From Alteriqipengyuania lutimaris (lineage in GTDB: Bacteria > Pseudomonadota > Alphaproteobacteria > Sphingomonadales > Sphingomonadaceae): a DNA stretch of 64,000 nt. Position 1 is the stretch's first letter. The number at the start of each line of letters is the position of its first letter. The stretch is taken from contig NZ_QRBB01000002.1 in the NCBI RefSeq assembly GCF_003363135.1, forward strand, positions 186,001 through 250,000, written 5' to 3'. Of this stretch, positions 44,682 to 56,196 are shown piece after piece. The notes beneath the pieces were generated by a model. That model searched no databases, was not told where the DNA came from, and saw only the letters and a program-made list of their open reading frames with translations. The position numbers and the translations under genes were made by a program.

Positions 44682-46742
44682 TTACGGCAGAGCGTTAGAA
44701 ATATATTCTACCGACTCCTTGGAAAACGTTTTTCTATATATTTCGCTGTAAGTGGAATTCGTCCTATCACCCAACACATCGGGATGGAGTACATACATCG
44801 CGCCGTCTATGGAAATGATACCATCATGGACTAACCTCTCCAATATAGCTTTGCCAGTGCCTTTCGTCATCCGTTCGTGGTCCAATTTCCTTCGGTATCT
44901 ACGCAAGCTTCCCTTACTATGCGATCGGAATGAGATCACAAATTTCCTAAAGCGCCTAAGTCCTTCGTCTACTCTGGGATCATCCGCTGCACGCTTGGGA
45001 GCCGAAAATGTGGTCCACGGATGCGCGCTTGAGTCTTCCCAACTAACAGTTAGTGCGACGTCCCCTCTTAAGCTCGGCACTCGCGAAATAGAGGGTGCCT
45101 CCAGTTCATCTGCTTCGAGGACAACTGCACCTTCACCGTCACGCGCACGCTCAATAATCCAGATCTGCGATGGACTTATCAGTTTTCGGCATTGGAGAGA
45201 TATCGGCGCCACCAAAAGAGCTTCACGCCCTGAACCAATCTCGACGTCAACCAGAGGCGACTGTATGTCTACGTCCTCTATGTATGGACCCAGCCTAATG
45301 ACGTTCGTCTCCTCGATAATGAACTGGAATATCTGAGGTTCGGCGGCCATTTTTCGTGAGACGCTAATCTCAACATCGCCCTCCAACAAACGCTCTTCAT
45401 CATCAATCTCGGTGCCGTATACCGTCAAGGTGGCCTTATCACCCAGGGCAAGTCCCGCGCGGATAGATGCATAAACGACGCCAACATGTGATGCCGGCAT
45501 CAGACTGACCTCAGACCCTTGCGCCTGCTCCGTCAAATCTTTCAGGTTTTCAAAATAGAATTCGGCCAAAAATGGATTTGCTTTAGCCCCTTTTTCGAGC
45601 TCCGTAGTAATTGCCGGGGCATCTTCGCCCCTGGCAAACATATCGTGAGCCGCTATAAATGCACCAAAGACCGCCGATGATGGCTCGCTCCCAGAAAGAA
45701 AGGGATGCTCATCAATCCATGTATTCAGAGCAGACGAATAAATTTCGAAATCGGTAGGGCTCAGACCCTCAATTTGCGGGGACCTTGATCCGTAAACACG
45801 GGCCGAAAGATGCCCCAACTGTTCAGGGGGAGTGTATAGCTTCTTGGCAAGGCTCTTGTCCTCAAAGGGCAGCGACTCTAACTTGCCCCTCTCCCTTTCA
45901 AGAATATAATCTACAATTGTGCGGAGCGTTATTGGCTGCTCCCCGCGCTCCACCTCAGAAATTAGAGTCGATGGATTTTCTTCACGCGCGACCCTTTGAG
46001 AAATCGCGTTCAAGACCGGCGCGTAACCGGCGAAGCGATCAGAATCAGCTTCTGTCTCCGCTCTGATTCGATCAATGAGAAGCTCAACGGCGGTATCTTC
46101 AACCTGAACATGCGCACTATCTTTTTTCAAGACCCGGAGTTGCGATTTTGCAAACTCAATCGACGTTTCCCGGTCAAAGAACCCGAGTTCCATCACGGCG
46201 ATTTTAGCCTTCTCGCCTTCCAGCCAAATCCAAGAGTCTTGGATTGCGCCCGTACGCCCCAATACCACTGTAGGAAGAGGCTTATTCTCGGACAGGTTCT
46301 TTATATCTGCCAAAAAGGCCTCAAACGCCTCTTGCGTTACCCTTATGCGCGCCTCGTCAACGCCGTCGATCACGATCCCGAGAGATCCCGAACGCCATTC
46401 GTTATAAAGGTCACATCTCGCAAGACCGCCGGAGATAGTGTTGGCGCCCACGGGCTCTGCCTTAGCCAAATCGACTAAAAGTGAATTCGTTCGAAAACAA
46501 AGCTGCTTGGCAAACGTCGATTTTCCGACTGCTCCGGGAGCGGAAATAAGAATAATATCGGCATCGTCCGCGCCTGCGGTTGAAAGCTCATCATCTAAGG
46601 TGAGACTCGCTTCCTGAAAACCGGCGAAGGGAGCATCAACCCCTGACCACCCAGCAATCATTTCCCCGTCAGGCGATTTGCTGGCCTTAAATGCTCTAGT
46701 CCAATATCCTTCAATAGGATAACTCAACGGCTTCGCTCCCAT
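44682..46742 (-). CDS. solitary NACHT-like P-loop NTPase, candidate defence protein
   Basis: 686 residues. A short N-terminal region precedes the Walker A at 67-76 (SAPGAVGKST, [AG]x4GK[ST] form) and a Walker B at 122-132 (GIVIDGVDEAR) whose hhhhDGhDE pattern is typical of NACHT/STAND ATPases. VLGRTGA (about 160) may be the sensor. Residues about 220-380 are helical, about 410-560 strand-rich, and 590-670 look like a winged helix (FRSHSKGSLRRY onward). No nuclease, protease, TIR or membrane effector motif is seen. The gene is markedly more AT-rich than neighbours and stands alone. NACHT-type NTPases are known as anti-phage sensors; defence is inference. Confidence 0.75.
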   Translation of the reverse strand: MGAKPLSYPIEGYWTRAFKASKSPDGEMIAGWSGVDAPFAGFQEASLTLDDELSTAGADDADIILISAPGAVGKSTFAKQLCFRTNSLLVDLAKAEPVGANTISGGLARCDLYNEWRSGSLGIVIDGVDEARIRVTQEAFEAFLADIKNLSENKPLPTVVLGRTGAIQDSWIWLEGEKAKIAVMELGFFDRETSIEFAKSQLRVLKKDSAHVQVEDTAVELLIDRIRAETEADSDRFAGYAPVLNAISQRVAREENPSTLISEVERGEQPITLRTIVDYILERERGKLESLPFEDKSLAKKLYTPPEQLGHLSARVYGSRSPQIEGLSPTDFEIYSSALNTWIDEHPFLSGSEPSSAVFGAFIAAHDMFARGEDAPAITTELEKGAKANPFLAEFYFENLKDLTEQAQGSEVSLMPASHVGVVYASIRAGLALGDKATLTVYGTEIDDEERLLEGDVEISVSRKMAAEPQIFQFIIEETNVIRLGPYIEDVDIQSPLVDVEIGSGREALLVAPISLQCRKLISPSQIWIIERARDGEGAVVLEADELEAPSISRVPSLRGDVALTVSWEDSSAHPWTTFSAPKRAADDPRVDEGLRRFRKFVISFRSHSKGSLRRYRRKLDHERMTKGTGKAILERLVHDGIISIDGAMYVLHPDVLGDRTNSTYSEIYRKTFSKESVEYISNALP

Positions 46743-46883
46743 CAGTCTGCAAGACCTTGCTAGTCTTCAAGACCTATCTTTACAGCAAATGTCAGGACCG
46801 CCAAGCGCAGCAATCGCCTAAGATGTCCAACACCCGGAGCGCCCCGGCTCGAAGCCGGCGCAGGCTAACATCAGATCGTACTT

Positions 46884-46942
46884 TCAATCCGCCGGTTCTG
46901 CCTGTCTTTCCAGCATCGGTTTCAGATAAGCGTCGGTGCCGC
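46884..46942 (-). pseudogene. remnant duplicate of the uvrA 3' end
   Basis: On the minus strand this reads GTDAYLKPMLERQAEPAD and a stop. It is closely alike to the true UvrA C-terminus ([15 protein letters not shown]) encoded about 80 bases upstream, with roughly three quarters identical bases over the YLKP region. It is in another frame than uvrA and separated from its stop by a palindromic repeat. It is either a displaced original 3' end of uvrA or a duplicated one. Confidence 0.6.
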
Positions 46943-46977
46943 TCTGGGGCTCGCTTGCCACCTCCTCCGGCCCCAGC

Positions 46978-46995
<18 letters not shown>
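46943..46995. repeat. REP-like palindrome overlapping the uvrA stop
   Basis: GGCCCC and GGGGC arms flank AGCCTACGCC (about 46962-46984), within a longer motif (GGCTCGCTTGCC through GCAGGCTCGTTCCGGG). The last codons of uvrA (RNEPAPA) are encoded by the repeat, so it appears to have been inserted into the end of the gene. Confidence 0.6.
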
Positions 46996-49977
<2,982 letters not shown>

Positions 49978-50150
49978 AGGCGAGCCCAAGTGGGGGCTCG
50001 CGGGGGGTTAGTCTAGGGGGAGAGCAATCGGGCGCCGACAACTGGCCCAGCGGCATCACTTCTCCGTTTTGCCATCGGTCCAATTTCGGACTTTGTTGTG
50101 TCTCAGTCGTTCGGCGCGGTCACAAGCGCGATATTTTGCCTGGCCGCCTG

Positions 50151-50435
50151 CTAAATGCCCTTCCGATCGACACAGACAGCGGTCTTCACCCCCTCGATAA
50201 ACGCATCGCCTGCAAAGTCGAATTCGCTTCCGGGGGTCAGCTGGTCTGTAGCCAACCGCAAGTGAAGCAGCTTTCGTGCTCTTTTGTCCTGGTTTTGAAC
50301 GACCAGCGTGAGGGTCTCTCCAGGTCGCTTCTCGACTGCTTTCAGGTTGACAATCAATCTCGTTCGAGATTCGTATTCCCTGAGCAAAACCTCAAGCTGC
50401 TTAAGAGAATATTTTTCCGGTCCGATATACACCAT
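50151..50435 (-). CDS. small hypothetical protein next to a lipoprotein gene
   Basis: 94 residues, mainly strands with many charged residues (KQLEVLLREYESRTRLIV, then TLTLVVQNQDKRARKLLHLRL), one Cys near the end, no signal peptide. AGGAGG stands just before ATG 50435, and GTG 50432 is also possible by spacing. It follows a lipoprotein gene by 14 bases on the same strand. Both are more AT-rich than the flanking genes, suggesting acquisition together. I do not recognise the family. Confidence 0.6.
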   Translation of the reverse strand: MVYIGPEKYSLKQLEVLLREYESRTRLIVNLKAVEKRPGETLTLVVQNQDKRARKLLHLRLATDQLTPGSEFDFAGDAFIEGVKTAVCVDRKGI

Positions 50436-50449
50436 ACCCTCCTAATCAC

Positions 50450-51454
50450 TTACTGCAGGTAGCTGTGATACGCAGAAAATTGCTGGTCATTCTGCAAGGT
50501 TTGAATCAGTGACGTGACTTCGTCAGCAGTACAAAATCCGCCCAGCAAGGCATTCTGGATAAGCTGGTCTACTGCTCGGACATCAGCTTCGGTCATTATT
50601 CCGTCGCGCATCGTTGCCGACACTTTGATGCCGTAAGCTTCGGCGAGCGCACCTAATCCTTGCCGCGCAACTGTAACGTTGTCATCACCCGCTCTAGCCT
50701 CAGTGAGTGCGGCGTTAAATACCTCGTAATTGAAGTCTCCGAGCTTTTCGGTCTGCCCGCTTTGAAGGGCAGCAACCTGCTCGGGAGTGCAGGCGAATCT
50801 GACGGCCCTATCGAAGCGCTCCTTCTGCTCGACCCGTTGCTTTACGGCTTCATCGGTCACTAGGGCGATCGCTTGGTCGAGCGTTCCAGCATTCTGATAT
50901 TCTACGAGGTCAGCCAATGCGGCTGTGAGAGGATAGTCAGCAGACGGAAGGCTCATTTTTTGTACAATACCGGTGCGGACCTTCAGCCTCTGAGCGTCCA
51001 TTCCAGCGATCAAGGCCACGGTCGTCTGGTCAAAATACAGGTTCTTGTCGATCGATGCGCTCGTACCGGCATAGACGGCGGAGACGGCCGCAAGCTCTTC
51101 GGCCGACTTTGCCGCGATGGTCGCCAGACCGGCGAGCCCCAATTGCGCTATGTCGAAACCCAGGACGAGCTCTCGCTGCTCGCCCGCGATACCCGTTCGA
51201 AACTCGTAATAACGAGCATCGATTGCCTGAAAATATGCCGAAAGAATCTCGTTCCGATAGACCCGCTGCGCGGGAGCGGACAGTTGACGATACTCCGATA
51301 CAACGTTGGGAATCCGGTAGAGTTTGACAACATCAATGGCATCGCTGGTCGAGATGACCGATTTCGGAGCGCCCCTTAGAGACACACAGCCCGTGGACCC
51401 AAAAGCGAAACTGCCAACCAGCGTAAGGAAAATTGCCTTTTTTACATCCAGCAT
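50450..51454 (-). CDS. hypothetical lipoprotein
   Basis: 334 residues. The N-terminus MLDVKKAIFLTLVGSFAFGSTGC is a type II signal with lipobox Cys23; GGGAGGG precedes ATG 51454. The mature part is almost wholly helical (SEYRQLSAPAQRVYRNEILSAYFQAIDARYYEF; AEELAAVSAVYAGTSASIDKNLYF), with three further Cys residues near the C-terminal half. Reads like an anchored periplasmic alpha-helical scaffold. I do not recognise it. The region is AT-richer than the core genome and includes the next small gene. Confidence 0.65.
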   Translation of the reverse strand: MLDVKKAIFLTLVGSFAFGSTGCVSLRGAPKSVISTSDAIDVVKLYRIPNVVSEYRQLSAPAQRVYRNEILSAYFQAIDARYYEFRTGIAGEQRELVLGFDIAQLGLAGLATIAAKSAEELAAVSAVYAGTSASIDKNLYFDQTTVALIAGMDAQRLKVRTGIVQKMSLPSADYPLTAALADLVEYQNAGTLDQAIALVTDEAVKQRVEQKERFDRAVRFACTPEQVAALQSGQTEKLGDFNYEVFNAALTEARAGDDNVTVARQGLGALAEAYGIKVSATMRDGIMTEADVRAVDQLIQNALLGGFCTADEVTSLIQTLQNDQQFSAYHSYLQ

Positions 51455-51792
51455 CGGCGCCCTCCCACAACCCCGGAAAGCCTTATTGGCGGTATCTTTA
51501 GCAGACTCCAAAAGGCCCAACAACACCGAAGACTTACTTCTACGAAGAATACCGCCTGAAAATTCGTCCACGTTTGAATTATGCACTACGGACTTCACGT
51601 GAACCAAATTGAAATTATCTTTTTTTATAAATATTTGTCATCCGAAGCAGAGGATTGCTCTCCCTGAGCGATCGATCTCGACCGAGCTAGTCGACCGCAG
51701 CGGGAAATGAGCGGATCGCTCGTGGTGACTGCGGAACATCCCCCGCGCCCACCCGCTGATCCATCGAACCCCCAATTCGAAGGAGCATCCCC

Positions 51793-52395
51793 ATGAAAGT
51801 ACTCGTCTCCGGCGCGACCGGGCATACCGGCCAGCGCCTCGTTCCGCAGCTGATCGAAGCGGGCCATTCGCCCATCGCGCTGGTGCGCGACGGCTCGGAC
51901 ACGTCGACCCTTCCAGCAGGCTGCACCACGCGCAGGGGCGACCTGACCGACCTGCCGCAGGATGTCTGCGAAGGCATCGACGCGGTGATCTTCGCCGCGG
52001 GATCGGGCAGCAAGACCGGGCCCGATATGACCGACAAGGTCGACCGCGACGGTGCCAAGGCGCTGGTCGACCGGGCCAATGCGGCGGGCGTGAAGCGCTT
52101 CGTGATGCTGAGCGCGCGCGGGGTCGACGATCCCGATCCGGACTCGGACCTCTATCACTACGCGCTCGCCAAGAAGGCGGCGGACGATCACCTGATCGCC
52201 TCGGGCGTGCCCTATACGATCATCCGCCCCGGCGCGCTGACGCATGACGACGGCCAGCGCGATATCCGGCTTGGCGACGATGTCGAAGGCAACGGCACCA
52301 CCGCACGCGGCGACCTGGCGGCAGTACTTGCCCGCGCGGTCGACGACGATGCGCTGGCGAACTGCGTCGTGCCGATGGAATCGGTCGGGATTTGA
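51793..52395 (+). CDS. NAD(P)-binding Rossmann-fold protein (NmrA/YwnB-like atypical SDR)
   Basis: 200 residues. The GxxGxxG motif is VLVSGATGHTGQRLV at the N-terminus. LTDLPQDVCEGIDAVIFAAGSGSKTG, RFVMLSARGVDDP and the YALAKKAADDHLIASGVPYTIIRPGAL segment (with Tyr/Lys pair) are typical of NAD(P)H-binding epimerase-like proteins such as YwnB. Start ATG 51793 has AAGGAG upstream. No flanking partner gives a pathway. Substrate unknown. Confidence 0.87.
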   Translation: MKVLVSGATGHTGQRLVPQLIEAGHSPIALVRDGSDTSTLPAGCTTRRGDLTDLPQDVCEGIDAVIFAAGSGSKTGPDMTDKVDRDGAKALVDRANAAGVKRFVMLSARGVDDPDPDSDLYHYALAKKAADDHLIASGVPYTIIRPGALTHDDGQRDIRLGDDVEGNGTTARGDLAAVLARAVDDDALANCVVPMESVGI

Positions 52396-52560
52396 AATCG
52401 ACGGGCGTCGGTCCCGCTCAACGGCGCGCTCCGCCCGGCCTCCGTCGCCGCCTCGATGGCGTAATTACCCTACCTAGCTCGTAGGCCATGAAGGGCTTAA
52501 TCCTCAGACCTACGGTCGCATCCACAAGGCCCGGATCACGGATCCGGACGGGAGAGCGGC

Positions 52561-53502
52561 ATGAGCGAGATAAAGCTGACCGGCGATCACATCCAGGCAC
52601 TCGCGCGGCGGAACAATTTCCGACCCGAAGCCGGGCAATATATCTTTTTCGGACTGCGCGGCATTTTGCCGGTCGACATCGGCGGAACAGATTTCGCATC
52701 GTCGCACCGGGTTCGCCTGACCGACATCAATCATCGCTACATGCGCTGCACACTCGGACAGTTCGATACCCAGAGCGGCAAAATCGCTGTCTTCCCCGGA
52801 TCCACCGTGCCGCACATCAATTATATCGCAAGTGCGCAGCGCCGGGGCGGCATCGGCGCGAACATGCTGATGCTGGGCCATTTCACCTACAAGCGCGGGG
52901 TGCACAAGCCCGGCAAGAGCGGCGGACATCGCGCGTTTCGCCAGGCTTCCTTCTTCCCCGCATGGCGATCGGCGGACGATTACGATTTCGATCTGGACGA
53001 CGAGGTCGACAATGATGGCGGCTATGTGTGGGACAACCTGCACTGTGCCTACAACGACAATATCGACGTTCCGAAATTCGCTTCTGCCGGATGCCAGGTC
53101 GTGTGCGGACGACAGGAGAGCCCCGAGGGCAAGAAGAACGAGACCGGCCCCTGGCGCAAGTTCGTCGCCAATGCCTATGGCGCGTCCTCGGCGCAAAAGA
53201 CCTACAGCTACTGCCTGTTCAACGGCGCAGAGCTGCTGTTGCTGGACGTGCGCAAGCCATCCGACATCTCGCAGTCCATTCGCTTCGGATCGAGCGGTCC
53301 GCTGGCACAGAAGGCGCAGGCGGCATTGCGCAAGGCAGGATTGCCTCTGGGCGAGCCGGACGGCGAGTTCGGGCGCAATTCGCTCGACGCCCTGCTGGCG
53401 TTCCAGACCCGCGAATTCGGTCCGGGAACCGCAGATGGCATCATCGGTCCGAACACGGCCGCGCGCCTGGGACTGAAGTTACCGACGCTGGCCGAGGCCT
53501 GA
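52561..53502 (+). CDS. cytoplasmic-looking protein with possible L,D-transpeptidase motif and C-terminal peptidoglycan-binding domain
   Basis: 313 residues with no signal peptide. The last about 70 residues form a PG_binding_1 domain (LAQKAQAALRKAGLPLGEPDGEFGRNSLDALLAFQTREFG). The N-terminal 240 residues are not a family I can name, but H161, S175 and C178 are spaced as H-x13-SAGC (HCAYNDNIDVPKFASAGC), resembling the H...[ST]HGC active site of YkuD L,D-transpeptidases. The spacing is one or two residues shorter than the consensus and HG is AG. A peptidoglycan enzyme exported without a signal, perhaps for lysis, is one idea. Start GAGCGGC... weak ribosome site. Confidence 0.65.
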   Translation: MSEIKLTGDHIQALARRNNFRPEAGQYIFFGLRGILPVDIGGTDFASSHRVRLTDINHRYMRCTLGQFDTQSGKIAVFPGSTVPHINYIASAQRRGGIGANMLMLGHFTYKRGVHKPGKSGGHRAFRQASFFPAWRSADDYDFDLDDEVDNDGGYVWDNLHCAYNDNIDVPKFASAGCQVVCGRQESPEGKKNETGPWRKFVANAYGASSAQKTYSYCLFNGAELLLLDVRKPSDISQSIRFGSSGPLAQKAQAALRKAGLPLGEPDGEFGRNSLDALLAFQTREFGPGTADGIIGPNTAARLGLKLPTLAEA

Positions 53503-53584
53503 TGGCGAGAGGCAGAATGATGCCGCGCGTCCGCGGCGTGGCTGGCATCGCATTGGCCGGCGATCGGTTCTATGCGGTGACGCC

Positions 53585-54127
53585 ATGCACCGCCTGTTCG
53601 TCGCCCTGCGTCCGCCCGAGGCCATCCGCGATCCGCTGATCGACACGATGGAGGGCCTCGACGGCGCGCGCTGGCAATCCGACGAGCAATTGCACCTCAC
53701 GCTGCGCTTCGTGGGCGAGGTCGACCGGGCGCAGGCCAATGATCTGGTGAGCGCGCTGCAGGCGGTCCGCGCGCCGGGCTTCCCGCTGCAGCTGCGCGGC
53801 GTCGGCACCTTCGCGCGGAAGGGGCGCCCGAGCGCGCTGTGGGCGGGTGTCGAGCGCAGCGAGCCGCTCGCCATCCTTCACCGCCGCGTCGAGCGGGCGT
53901 GTCGGGCGGCGGGGCTGGCGCCGGAAACGAGGCGCTTCGTGCCGCACGTCACGATCGCGCGCCTCAACGCCTCCACCGCCCCCGTCGGCGGCTGGCTGGC
54001 GACGCATGGGCGGCTTGCGCTGCCGGTGTGGCAGGTGGACAATTTCCAGCTGTTCGAGAGCCGGCTGGAGCGCGGCGGATCGGTTTACGAGCCGGTGGTC
54101 GAATTCCCGCTCGCCCCGGCAGACTAG
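53585..54127 (+). CDS. thpR: RNA 2',3'-cyclic phosphodiesterase ThpR/LigT
   Basis: 180 residues. Two HxT motifs give the 2H phosphoesterase active site: HLTLRFVGEVD near residue 40 and HVTIARLNAS near residue 125. RLFVALRPPEAIRD at the start is typical. Family members hydrolyse RNA 2',3'-cyclic phosphate to the 2'-phosphate and can ligate tRNA halves in vitro. The gene is followed at once by a convergent sulfotransferase-like gene. Confidence 0.93.
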   Translation: MHRLFVALRPPEAIRDPLIDTMEGLDGARWQSDEQLHLTLRFVGEVDRAQANDLVSALQAVRAPGFPLQLRGVGTFARKGRPSALWAGVERSEPLAILHRRVERACRAAGLAPETRRFVPHVTIARLNASTAPVGGWLATHGRLALPVWQVDNFQLFESRLERGGSVYEPVVEFPLAPAD

Positions 54128-55114
54128 TCAGAACAGCGTTTGCCGGACCGGCACCTGCAGCCCCGCCTGCTGCGCGATGATGCCGATCCACTCGCCCACC
54201 TTGGCGATCTCGTCCTCCACCACCGCGCTCTGTGTGGCGGAAGCGTCCGCGCGCGCCTTTTCGGCGAAGTCGGCCCCCGTCTTGGCATCGCTCGCGAAGA
54301 CCGGGCCCCGGGCGATCTCCTGCGCCTTCCCGCTGTCGATCGCGACGCCGGTGAAGTCGCCCACCGCCGCCAGCGTCCGGGCGCGCTCGGCATCGAAGCG
54401 GTCTCCGTCGAGCACGCGGGTGCGGTCCCCGTACCGGCGCGCGATCGCATCGAAGTAGCGCTGGTTGAGGAACCATGCGAGCCCGGCGGCCTGGAGGTCG
54501 GTCATCGCGAACTGCTCGCGTCCGTCCATTCCCAGGTCGATCCCGGCATAGGCCATCAGTTCGAGATAGAGCTGCCGCCCCCAGCGCCGCCCCATCATCC
54601 CCTTGCGGATCACCGCCGCGAGGAACGAGGGCAACGGGTTGGTCACAAGGATCGCCCTCGCCTGCGGCGCGGAGTCCATAAGCGCGGGGATCAGGCTGTT
54701 GGCGTGGTTGGTCGGCTTGACGAAGACGGCTTCGTCCTGCCCCCAGGGCCGCGCCAGCAGATCGACCACCGGGGCGACGAGCGGCTGTCCCCCCTGCCCC
54801 GCATTCACGAGGCTGCCGATCACGCCGGGCTCGCTTAGCCCGGCGGACACACCCGGACATTCGAGCGCGCGCACGAGGAGTGTCGACCGGCAAAAGGCGG
54901 TGTGGAAGATGAAATGCACGGGCCCCGGCGCGATCGCCGACCGGTCGAGTTGAGACAGCGCGATCGCCTGCGTCGGACCGGTGCGATCGGCCAGGAACCC
55001 TGTCTGCGACAGGGCTTCGCGCGTCAGGTGAAGGAACTCCAGCCGCCCCGCCGCCGGGTCGATGCGGTGCGGGATCCAGCGGGGATCGGCGGCGATGCTC
55101 TGAAAATCGGTCAT
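54128..55114 (-). CDS. sulfotransferase-like P-loop protein
   Basis: 328 residues. FIFHTAFCRSTLLVRAL near residue 70 reads as the 5'-phosphosulfate (PAPS) loop of sulfotransferases, and FVKPTNHANSLIPALM plus ARAILVTNPLPSFLAAVIRKG fit the 3'-phosphate binding region of that fold. No transmembrane segments. The family is weakly conserved, so substrate and even activity are uncertain. The stop abuts the end of thpR (convergent). The start ATG 55114 follows an unremarkable 300-base gap. Confidence 0.65.
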   Translation of the reverse strand: MTDFQSIAADPRWIPHRIDPAAGRLEFLHLTREALSQTGFLADRTGPTQAIALSQLDRSAIAPGPVHFIFHTAFCRSTLLVRALECPGVSAGLSEPGVIGSLVNAGQGGQPLVAPVVDLLARPWGQDEAVFVKPTNHANSLIPALMDSAPQARAILVTNPLPSFLAAVIRKGMMGRRWGRQLYLELMAYAGIDLGMDGREQFAMTDLQAAGLAWFLNQRYFDAIARRYGDRTRVLDGDRFDAERARTLAAVGDFTGVAIDSGKAQEIARGPVFASDAKTGADFAEKARADASATQSAVVEDEIAKVGEWIGIIAQQAGLQVPVRQTLF

Positions 55115-55413
55115 TGCCTCCTGCCGCTAGCCGAGCGGCGGCGCTGGCGCAAAACCCGATTTTCGCCCGGCGAAGCGGGATTCCTGGCCCAAGCATACGC
55201 TGGCCTGAGGACCTGCTTCGACGAATGGCGGACCTTTTGCCCCGGGTCGTCCGTTTGTTGAATGAAGGCGGCGATGGCCCGTGGCCCCCAACGCGTGGTC
55301 CGCCGCCCACGCTTACGACGCAGTCCTACGACGATCGCGACAGGAGAGGAAGCAATGATCGCCCCCAAGGCGACACCGATACAGGGAGAGGACGGCATCG
55401 GGGGCGACCTTCG
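55115..55413. other. intergenic gap between divergent genes
   Basis: About 300 bases of GC-rich sequence between the sulfotransferase-like gene and the lysozyme gene. I see no RNA structure, terminator or convincing frame; it should hold the divergent promoters. Confidence 0.5.
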
Positions 55414-56196
55414 ATGACCACTCTTGCAGCCCCCTCCGGTTCCGCGCGTGCCCATGGCGGACCCGCGATCGCGCGTAAGCAGCGCGGGCAACGCGCACGC
55501 ATGCGTCAGATGCGCGATGACGAGCAATCCGGGCGCAGGGACAAGTGGCGCAAGCGCCTCCTCAAACGCGCGCCGATCGCGCTTGCCGCGGTGTCGGTGG
55601 CCGCCGGTACGCTCGGCAGCCATCAGCCCGCAGCCACCCAGACGAGCAAGGATGTCGCCGGCTGGTCCTACCAGACCGACCTGCGTTCCAATCCCAGCTT
55701 CACGCGCGTCGATTCCTCGCTTCTGAGCACGAGCGAGCGCATGCAGCGCGCGCTGGCGCAGGAAGAGGGCATGAGGCTGACCGTCTATCGCGACGTCGCA
55801 GGCTACCCCACCGTGGGGATCGGGCACCTCGTGCTGCCTGAGGACGGCCTGAAGGTCGGCGACCGGATCACCCGCAAGCAGGCGATGGATTTCCTCGCAT
55901 CCGACCTGAAGAAGGCGGAACAGGCGGTCGTCAACGTGGTCGGCAATCTCAAGCTCTATCAGCACGAATTCGATGCGCTGGTCGACCTTGCCTATAATGT
56001 CGGCGAGGGAACGCTCTCGCCGCAAGAGAGCCCCGCGCTCAATCAAGCCATTGCGGCGGCCGATTACGATGGCATCGCGGCAGAACTCGACTATCGCTTT
56101 GCGGGGGGTGAGGTTGCTGGCGGGCTCATCCACCGATCCGAACGGCGCGCACAGATTTTCCTCGAGGCCGATTATGCGGATGTCCGTCCGGGCTAG
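55414..56196 (+). CDS. membrane-anchored phage-type lysozyme (GH24)
   Basis: 260 residues. After a basic N-terminal region (about 50 residues with many R/K) comes one hydrophobic segment (APIALAAVSVAAGTLG), then a linker and a GH24 endolysin domain from about 110. The catalytic triad spacing of T4 lysozyme is exact: E118, D127, T133 (E-8-D-5-T) in EEGMRLTVYRDVAGYPTVGIGHL. ALVDLAYNVGEG and GLIHRSERRAQIF are also typical. It is probably tethered with the enzyme outside the inner membrane, like SAR-type endolysins. The following lipoprotein gene overlaps its 3' end. ATG 55414 is the first plausible start. Confidence 0.88.
   Translation: MTTLAAPSGSARAHGGPAIARKQRGQRARMRQMRDDEQSGRRDKWRKRLLKRAPIALAAVSVAAGTLGSHQPAATQTSKDVAGWSYQTDLRSNPSFTRVDSSLLSTSERMQRALAQEEGMRLTVYRDVAGYPTVGIGHLVLPEDGLKVGDRITRKQAMDFLASDLKKAEQAVVNVVGNLKLYQHEFDALVDLAYNVGEGTLSPQESPALNQAIAAADYDGIAAELDYRFAGGEVAGGLIHRSERRAQIFLEADYADVRPG

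Noticed and set aside
44024..44834. Several overlapping plus-strand frames in the repeat region
   Set aside because: Products are Arg/Pro-rich and driven by repeat sequence, with no ribosome sites or motifs.
46751..46775. Operator palindrome GTCTTCAAGAC ahead of the NTPase gene
   Set aside because: Eleven bases only, AT-rich region, no second half-site; chance occurrence cannot be excluded.
49978..50150. LexA box upstream of uvrA
   Set aside because: GTTC occurs once near 50110 but its partner at N7 is TCAC, so the operator is not supported.
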